DNA from: an uncultured Clostridia bacterium
Lineage (GTDB): Bacteria; Bacillota; Clostridia; Christensenellales; CAG-138
Length of the DNA: 10,216 bases
Assembly (NCBI GenBank): GCA_937913075.1
Contig: CALEPU010000252.1
Coordinates: forward strand, 1-10,216
Direction of reading: 5' to 3'
This document shows, in pieces, positions 5,888-10,216 of the stretch. Within the stretch, counting starts at the first letter, position 1. Every line of letters starts with the position of its first letter. The position numbers were made by a program, and so were the translations under genes. Under the pieces are notes generated by a model that searched no databases, had not been told where the DNA came from, and saw nothing but the letters and a program-made list of their open reading frames with translations.

Positions 5888-6646
5888 TTGAACAAAAATG
5901 ATTTTTTCGCCGTAATGGAGGAGATAGCGCCGCAGGAGCTTGCGCTCTCCTACGATAATTCAGGTCTCATAGTCGGCATGGAGGGGGAGGATATAACCCG
6001 TGTGCTCGTCGCGCTCGACTGTACGGTCGAGGTCGCCGACGAGGCAAAGGCGCTTGGCTGCGATCTGGTGCTCACCCATCATCCGCTGCTGTTCTCGCCC
6101 GTCAAAAAGCTCGCGCCGGACGATCCCGTGACCGCGCCGGTTTATAGGCTTATAAAGCACGGCGTCGGAATGTTTGCCGCGCACACCAATCTTGACAGCG
6201 CGGAGGGCGGCGTCAATACCACGCTTTGCCGTGTGCTCGGCGTTTTGAACGAGCGTCCGGTCCCGCCCGAGGGGCTTTGCCGCGTGGGCGAGCTTGCAGA
6301 GGCGACTTCATTCACGGCTTTTGCCGCGAAGGTTGAGCAGGTGCTCGGCACAAAGGTGCGCCTTGCAGGACAGGAGCGCACGATCAAAAGGGTAATGGTC
6401 TGCGGCGGCTCCGGCGGATCGGAGTATCCGCTTGCCAAAGAGCTCGGCGCGGACGTGCTCGTCACGGGCGAGTGCAAGCATAATCAGGCGATCGAGGCTG
6501 CGTTCGCGGGAGTCAACGTCATCGTCGCGGGACATTATGAGACCGAGGCGGTCGTGCTGCCTCCGCTCATCGCAAAGCTGCGGCTCCGCACGAGCGGGGT
6601 GGAGTATCTGCTTTCAAGAGCAGGCACGCCGCTGCGCTCGCTGTAA
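5888..6646 (+). CDS. Nif3-like dinuclear metal center protein (DUF34 family)
   Basis: A 252-residue Nif3/DUF34 family protein (relative of B. subtilis YqfO and E. coli YbgI), a widespread toroidal metal-binding hydrolase-like protein often labelled GTP cyclohydrolase I type 2; its physiological substrate is not settled. Conserved elements: SYDNSGLIVG (21-30), LDCT (43-46), the metal-binding THHPLLF with His64-His65 (63-69), AAHTNLDSAEGGVN with His99 and Asp103 (97-110), GECKHN (194-199) and AGHYETE with His216 and Glu220 (214-220). The length fits the short form, without the PII-like inserted domain seen in longer Firmicutes homologues. Start chosen: TTG at 5888 by Shine-Dalgarno spacing. It sits between trmK and a zinc ribbon gene, a recurrent Firmicutes neighbourhood. 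Confidence 0.92.
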   Translation: MNKNDFFAVMEEIAPQELALSYDNSGLIVGMEGEDITRVLVALDCTVEVADEAKALGCDLVLTHHPLLFSPVKKLAPDDPVTAPVYRLIKHGVGMFAAHTNLDSAEGGVNTTLCRVLGVLNERPVPPEGLCRVGELAEATSFTAFAAKVEQVLGTKVRLAGQERTIKRVMVCGGSGGSEYPLAKELGADVLVTGECKHNQAIEAAFAGVNVIVAGHYETEAVVLPPLIAKLRLRTSGVEYLLSRAGTPLRSL

Positions 6647-6667
6647 AGCATCTGTAAAGTACCCCAT

Positions 6668-6673
6668 AGGAGG
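6668..6673 (+). promoter_or_regulatory. Ribosome binding site deciding the zinc ribbon gene start
   Basis: AGGAGG at 6668-6673 is 8 nt from the ATG at 6682 but only 2 nt from the in-frame ATG at 6676, which favours 6682 as the true start. Confidence 0.75.
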
Positions 6674-6681
6674 TTATGAAT

Positions 6682-7392
6682 ATGACACAGTTGGAAATTC
6701 TCTGGAAGTATCAGGAAGCTGAGACGCAGCTTGAAAAGCTGCAAAAGGAGCTGGAGGATACCCCTGCCAGGCAGGAGTATAAAAAGCTTCGCACCTTCCT
6801 CAAAGCGCAGGAGAACAAGCTGGTTGGCTACCGTGAGGGCGTCGCCGCCAAAACAGCGGAGTATGACGAGCTCACCAAAAAGCTCGAAACTCTGCTCAAT
6901 GATTACGACCTTGAACAGGGCGAGCTCGATATCATGATGAACGATGAGGAGTGCACCGCGGAGGAGCTTACCGAGTCCCGCAAGTCCATAGAGGCTCTGC
7001 TCGAAAAGGTCAATTCCCTCAAAAAGCGCCTTGCCGATACCCTCGCTTGGATAACCTCCACTACTGAGGAGATCAACAAGACTCTGTCCCGCGGCAGGAA
7101 GGCCAATAAGGAGTATGAGACCGCAAAGGCCGTCTGCGAGACGGAGATGAACGAGCGCAAGCCCGTTATCGACTCCGCCAAGAAGGAGGTCGAGAGGGTC
7201 GGTCTTCAGCTTTCGCCCGACCTTTTAAAACGGTATAAGACCGTCAAAAAGAAGCACGCTCTGCCTCTCGCAAGGCTGAACGGCGACCGCTGCGGCGGCT
7301 GCGGCATGTCGCTGCCTAAGAACGTCGTAAGGAACGTGGCGCAGGGCAACGGCATTGTTGAGTGCGAAAACTGCGGCAGGATACTCTGCTGA
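6682..7392 (+). CDS. Coiled-coil C4-type zinc ribbon protein (CdsZ-like)
   Basis: A 236-residue protein with a long Glu/Lys-rich coiled coil (about 5-175) containing repeated heptad-like segments, followed by a C-terminal zinc ribbon. The ribbon ligands are Cys204 and Cys207 (DRCGGCGMSLP) and Cys228 and Cys231 (ECENCGRILC). The linker YKTVKKKHALPLARLNGDRC and the ending CGRILC are typical of the zf-RING_7 / CdsZ family, whose members resemble the HP0958/FlgZ fold and are proposed RNA- or DNA-interacting regulators; the exact role is not established. It starts 35 bp after nif3 with its own strong ribosome binding site, so it is probably co-transcribed with it. Its stop is about 20 bp before the RNase P RNA. 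Length and domain order are normal for the family. Confidence 0.9.
   Translation: MTQLEILWKYQEAETQLEKLQKELEDTPARQEYKKLRTFLKAQENKLVGYREGVAAKTAEYDELTKKLETLLNDYDLEQGELDIMMNDEECTAEELTESRKSIEALLEKVNSLKKRLADTLAWITSTTEEINKTLSRGRKANKEYETAKAVCETEMNERKPVIDSAKKEVERVGLQLSPDLLKRYKTVKKKHALPLARLNGDRCGGCGMSLPKNVVRNVAQGNGIVECENCGRILC
7358..7385 (+). promoter_or_regulatory. Possible rnpB promoter inside the end of the zinc ribbon gene
   Basis: TTGAGT (7358-7363) and GATACT (7380-7385) are 16 bp apart, giving a predicted start near 7392, about 20 nt before the first RNase P RNA helix. The match is moderate and lies in coding sequence, so rnpB could instead be processed from the upstream transcript. Confidence 0.4.
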
Positions 7393-7413
7393 TGATTTTG
7401 CTTTAAAGCTTTT

Positions 7414-7756
7414 TATCGAGTAAGACAAGTGACCGCGCCGTGAGCATTCGCGGTGAGGAAAGTCCGAGCTCCATAGGACAAGGGTGCCGGATAACGTCCG
7501 GTGAAGGCGACTTTAAGGAAAGTGCAACAGAAATAAACCGCCATGCTTTGCATGGTAAGGATGGAAAGGTGGGGTAAGAGCCCACCGGCGGTGCGGTGAC
7601 GCGCCGCGTCCCTGTAAACCCCACCCGGAGCAAGATTGAAATGGGAGCATTTAATGGCTGTCCGTCACGCTCCCCGTAATCGCTGGAGCCGTGTGGCAAC
7701 ATACGGTCGAGATAGATGGTCACATAAACAGAACTCGGCTTACGGCTTGCTCGATA
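7414..7756 (+). ncRNA. rnpB: RNase P RNA, class A
   Basis: Catalytic RNA of ribonuclease P, which removes the 5' leader from precursor tRNAs. The conserved regions occur in order: GAGGAAAGTCCGAGCTCC (7455-7472), AGGGTGCCGG, AGTGCAACAGAAA (7521-7533), the GTAAGAG motif (7574-7580), TGTAAACCCCACCCGGAGCAAG (about 7613-7634) and ACAGAACTCGGCTTA (7728-7742). The ends pair as helix P1: CGAGTAAG (7417-7424) with CTTGCTCG (7746-7753), extended outward by TAT/ATA. The order and motifs match the ancestral class A type. The conserved CCGGG/CCCGG pairing known from E. coli appears here as CCGAG/CTCGG, a compensated change that supports a functional fold. Ends are estimated from P1 and may be off by a few bases. 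Confidence 0.95.
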
Positions 7757-7770
7757 TAAAAGCATATAAA

Positions 7771-7806
7771 GGGGATGCTGCATTAACGCGGCATCCTCTT
7801 TGATTT
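7771..7806 (+). terminator. Terminator of rnpB, possibly bidirectional with tatD
   Basis: GGGGATGCTGC (7771-7781) pairs with GCGGCATCCTC (7788-7798), 11 pairs including two G-U, around the loop ATTAAC. It is followed by TTTGATTT on the plus strand. On the minus strand the same stem is followed by TTTATATGCTTTT, so it may also stop transcription of the converging tatD operon. Confidence 0.8.
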
Positions 7807-7844
7807 ATACTAAAACATTATATTAAAATCAGTAGTAACTCATA

Positions 7845-8648
7845 TCATTCCGCCAAAGCCGCTGCCGTGCTCGGCACGCGCAGCACACGGCAGCCGTTAG
7901 CAAACGTCGTTTCGACTATCTCCTCGACTGGCAAGACCTTTATCTCGGCAAGCTTAGCCGCAACAAAGGGCAGGAAGGTCGGGTCGTTCCTCTCACCGCG
8001 GTGAGGCACGGGAGTCATGTAGGGGCAATCGGTTTCCAAAACGACGGAGGAGAGGGGAACCTTTTCCGCCACCTCTATAAGCTTTCTCGCGTTTTTAAAG
8101 GTAAGCGAGCCGCCGATACCAATGGCAAGCCCAAGCTCTATGCACTCCTTCGCGCTCTCGTACGAACCGGAGAAGCAGTGCATTATGCCGCCGTTTTTTA
8201 AAAGAGAAGCCTTGTGCGCCCTCAGTATATCCATGCAGTCGCCCATAGCCTCGCGTATGTGCAGTATCACCGGAAGCGAAAGCTCCTCTGCTAAGAAAAG
8301 CTGCTCGCCAAACCAGCGCCGCTGTACCTCTCGCGGGGAGAAGTCGTAGTGATAATCCAAGCCTATTTCACCTATTGCAAGCAGCTTTTCATTTGCCATG
8401 AGCCCGCGCAAAAGCTCCATGCCCGCGTTGTCCATACGATCGGCATAGTGCGGATGCATACCTGCCGCGCCGAAGATATAATCGTTTTCACGGATTATTT
8501 TAAGGCTCTTATCCGCCGTCGCAAGATCGCAGGCGACCTCGCATATAAGCTCCACACCCGAAGCCGGCAGAACGGAGGAAATAAGCTCGTCCCTGTCGTC
8601 GTCAAATCTCGCGTCGGCAAGGTGCGCATGAGTATCAAAGTATCTCAT
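7845..8648 (-). CDS. tatD: TatD-family metal-dependent hydrolase / DNase
   Basis: A 267-residue TIM-barrel amidohydrolase-superfamily enzyme. Characterised TatD proteins are metal-dependent deoxyribonucleases (3'-5' exonuclease activity); the substrate of this one is inferred. The metal ligands are all visible: His7 and His9 in DTHAHL, Glu94 in AIGEIGLDYHYD, His130 in ILHIREA, His157 in MHCFSGS and Asp207 in LETDCPYM, with the family PHRGERNDP at 215-223. Start chosen: the ATG at 8648, which places the DTHAHL strand at the N-terminus as in the family and lies one base after the upstream gene's stop, suggesting translational coupling. Other in-frame ATGs up to 8726 would overlap that gene. It converges on rnpB. 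Confidence 0.95.
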   Translation of the reverse strand: MRYFDTHAHLADARFDDDRDELISSVLPASGVELICEVACDLATADKSLKIIRENDYIFGAAGMHPHYADRMDNAGMELLRGLMANEKLLAIGEIGLDYHYDFSPREVQRRWFGEQLFLAEELSLPVILHIREAMGDCMDILRAHKASLLKNGGIMHCFSGSYESAKECIELGLAIGIGGSLTFKNARKLIEVAEKVPLSSVVLETDCPYMTPVPHRGERNDPTFLPFVAAKLAEIKVLPVEEIVETTFANGCRVLRVPSTAAALAE

Positions 8649-8649
8649 A

Positions 8650-9861
8650 TCATTCCAACCCCGCAAGCTCATGTATCCGGCGGAGCTCATCGACCGCCGA
8701 ATCCTCGATATCGTTGTAGCGATCAATGCCGCTTTTTATCCGCTCCCTTTTGGAGAATACGAGCTGGAACCAGCGCCGCACGTGCATAAACGGCAGCAGC
8801 ACCGGTGCTTTTTTGAGAATTGGATCGCGTTTGCGCATATATCGCATCGGTGGGAATATAAGGCTGAAAACATAGCTCGCCCGCGAGCCGTTTTTGCCGC
8901 CCTTGCCGCTTTTGGTCAAAAGCGATGCGTCGAGCGTCTTGGTCTTGCCGCCCGCGCCGCTCTTCAACATAAAGCGTACGAGCTCCCAAGCCTCATCGTC
9001 AAGCTCGTCTTTACAGCCTGCGATATCAGCGCCGGCTTCAAGACCGCCGAATACCTTGCCTGCAAGCTCCTCCATACGGTAAGCAAATTTCTCAATACCC
9101 ATCTCGACCGCACAGCTCGAAATATAGCTCCGGTCAAGCTCGGCGTTTTTAAGGTACAGGTAAATGTCGAGCAGAGTTCTGAGCCCCGTGCCGCCGTACA
9201 TAAAGTGCTTCATCCCGTGAACAAGGGTGTAAAGGTAAGCATCGGAGACTCTCATCCTGCGGCAGCCGCCGCCGACGTTTTCCGTCAGAGCGAATGGATC
9301 CATGTACAGCGACGCATCCTTCAGCCCCTCCGTATCGAGACAGCGGTGCATCTCGATATTGATGCCGTTTTTGCGGTAGGTGTCGTCGTCATGCTTCATA
9401 TAATCTGTGCAGGTATAGCCAAGCCCTGTCATAGCGGTGTAAACGACAGCGCTGTCCTCGGGGTGTATCAGCACGTCGATATCTGCCAGATACCTCATTA
9501 CCTGCTCGGGGTAAAGCTCTCTTGTGTACCATCCCTTCAAGGGGCAGTATTCGACGCCTGCGGCGTCGAGCGCCGCAGATACCTTCATAAACTCTACATC
9601 CTGCATTACGGAGTGCCGCACGTATGCCTTGTGAGCCGCGCGGAAGCGTTCCATGGCGTGCTTCGTGCGCTCGTCCTCCATATTAAGAGGCAGCTTGTAG
9701 AGCGCATGATACAGCATGCACGAGAGCCCTTGCTCTTCGGATACGGCATAAAGCCCGAGCATATCAACGCCGGAATAAGGCGTGGGTACGGAGCTGCCGT
9801 GCACCAACGCACGCAGCAGGTCGATGAAGTATTCTATCGTGGGTGAGATTTCTTTGCTCAT
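8650..9861 (-). CDS. Uncharacterised nucleotidyltransferase-fold protein (NTP_transf_5-like)
   Basis: A 403-residue protein resembling the nucleotidyltransferase_5 family (PF14907), whose members often occur near polysaccharide genes but lack a known substrate. The likely catalytic core is CPLKGWYTRELYPEQ (106-120) followed by YLADIDVLI (124-132), giving the paired carboxylates Asp127 and Asp129. INIEMH (167-172) offers the third acidic residue, Glu170. Downstream, HGMKHF (215-220) and GLRTLLDIYLYLK (226-238) match the helical region of the family. The C-terminal third (about 300-403) is Lys/Arg-rich, with a hydrophobic stretch (VFSLIFPP) that might touch the membrane. The start ATG overlaps the stop of the upstream phosphohexomutase gene by 4 bp (ATGA), and tatD starts one base after its stop. 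A transferase role in surface glycan metabolism is an inference from that neighbour. Confidence 0.75.
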   Translation of the reverse strand: MSKEISPTIEYFIDLLRALVHGSSVPTPYSGVDMLGLYAVSEEQGLSCMLYHALYKLPLNMEDERTKHAMERFRAAHKAYVRHSVMQDVEFMKVSAALDAAGVEYCPLKGWYTRELYPEQVMRYLADIDVLIHPEDSAVVYTAMTGLGYTCTDYMKHDDDTYRKNGINIEMHRCLDTEGLKDASLYMDPFALTENVGGGCRRMRVSDAYLYTLVHGMKHFMYGGTGLRTLLDIYLYLKNAELDRSYISSCAVEMGIEKFAYRMEELAGKVFGGLEAGADIAGCKDELDDEAWELVRFMLKSGAGGKTKTLDASLLTKSGKGGKNGSRASYVFSLIFPPMRYMRKRDPILKKAPVLLPFMHVRRWFQLVFSKRERIKSGIDRYNDIEDSAVDELRRIHELAGLE

Positions 9862-10216
9862 TTTATGATTGCTTTAAGAGCTCCTGTGTCAAGCGTTTCA
9901 AAGGTGTCGAGCGAGTCTGCAAGCGCCGAGGCGATAATGCTCACGCCGCCCTTCTCGTCGCTCTCTATATTGACGGGCATGAGCGGATCGTGCAGACTGC
10001 GCCTTATCAAAAACCAGCCGCTGCCATGCGAAGAGTCCGCCTCGACGCGTACGCCCTCATAGTTGTTCGGCACTATATTAAAGCCTTGCCTGCCTGTAAA
10101 ATCTGCCGTGACCTTGTTAAGCACTGCTTCCGTCACCGGTGCAAAATCGGGGCTCAAAACGGGGAGCCTTGCTTCGCAGCTCTCCTCGGGCTCGCGCAGA
10201 CCTTCGATAAGAGCGG
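9858..10216 (-). CDS. Phosphomannomutase/phosphoglucomutase, C-terminal part (cut by window)
   Basis: The last 118 codons of an alpha-D-phosphohexomutase; the 5' end lies beyond the window and the frame is open to the edge. These enzymes interconvert hexose-1- and hexose-6-phosphates for sugar-nucleotide and glycan synthesis. The visible piece is the C-terminal domain: NNYEGVRVEAD, then GSGWFLIRRSLHDPLMPVNI, matching the position of the phosphate-binding loop. The usual loop is R-x-S-G-T-E-P; here it reads R-R-S-L-H-D-P, a variant I recall from some Clostridia homologues. The gene ends in a 4-bp ATGA overlap with the nucleotidyltransferase gene, so the two are translationally coupled. Which hexose it prefers cannot be told from this fragment. 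Confidence 0.85.
   Translation of the reverse strand, partial: ALIEGLREPEESCEARLPVLSPDFAPVTEAVLNKVTADFTGRQGFNIVPNNYEGVRVEADSSHGSGWFLIRRSLHDPLMPVNIESDEKGGVSIIASALADSLDTFETLDTGALKAIIK

Noticed and set aside
7400..7409. Perfect 10-bp palindrome GCTTTAAAGC before rnpB
   Set aside because: It is short and has no flanking evidence for an operator or a site of known type; it probably overlaps the extended P1 region.
8671..9846. 391-codon open frame on the plus strand opposite the nucleotidyltransferase gene
   Set aside because: It is the antisense shadow of a gene with coherent motifs, tight coupling to its neighbours and family similarity; the plus-strand translation shows none of these.
1..10216. 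Search for CRISPR arrays, tRNA genes, toxin-antitoxin, defence or phage modules
   Set aside because: No regularly spaced direct repeats, tRNA-like cloverleaf motifs, integrase or defence-type domains were seen; apart from rnpB the genes are housekeeping or hypothetical proteins.

Overview
This window is a compact, mid-GC (roughly mid-50s %) chromosomal segment from a Firmicutes bacterium, most likely a Clostridia member of the Oscillospiraceae/Ruminococcaceae type. The evidence is the glycolytic pair tpiA-gpmI, secG/smpB, the trmK-nif3-zinc ribbon block, strong AGGAGG ribosome binding sites and a class A RNase P RNA. No phage, CRISPR, restriction or toxin module is visible. The genes are almost all housekeeping, and the most unusual material is in the intergenic DNA.

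Layout, plus strand: a nested palindromic leader (3-116); tpiA and gpmI (glycolysis); secG (Sec translocon) with its own near-consensus promoter, then a hairpin terminator; smpB (trans-translation); a YhhN-family membrane protein; and a flavodoxin-like protein with a charged tail. Next come trmK (tRNA m1A22 methylation), apparently transcribed from a promoter so close that its mRNA may be leaderless; a 176-bp inverted-repeat element with a 4-bp flanking duplication, read here as a MITE; a Nif3-family metal protein; a coiled-coil C4 zinc ribbon protein (CdsZ-like); and rnpB followed by a terminator.

Layout, minus strand, converging on rnpB: the 3' end of a phosphomannomutase/phosphoglucomutase (cut by the window edge), an uncharacterised nucleotidyltransferase-fold protein overlapping it by 4 bp (ATGA), and a TatD-family metal-dependent hydrolase starting one base after the nucleotidyltransferase stop. 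These three look like one translationally coupled operon.

Compared with the familiar Firmicutes order (gap-pgk-tpi-pgm-eno, then secG-rnr-smpB), eno is absent between gpmI and secG, and rnr is absent between secG and smpB. The most noteworthy observation is the trmK-nif3 junction: removing the putative MITE and one copy of its TCAG duplication regenerates a tight ancestral junction, in which trmK would end five bases before the nif3 start and the nif3 ribosome binding site would lie inside trmK. I found no convincing new multi-gene system.
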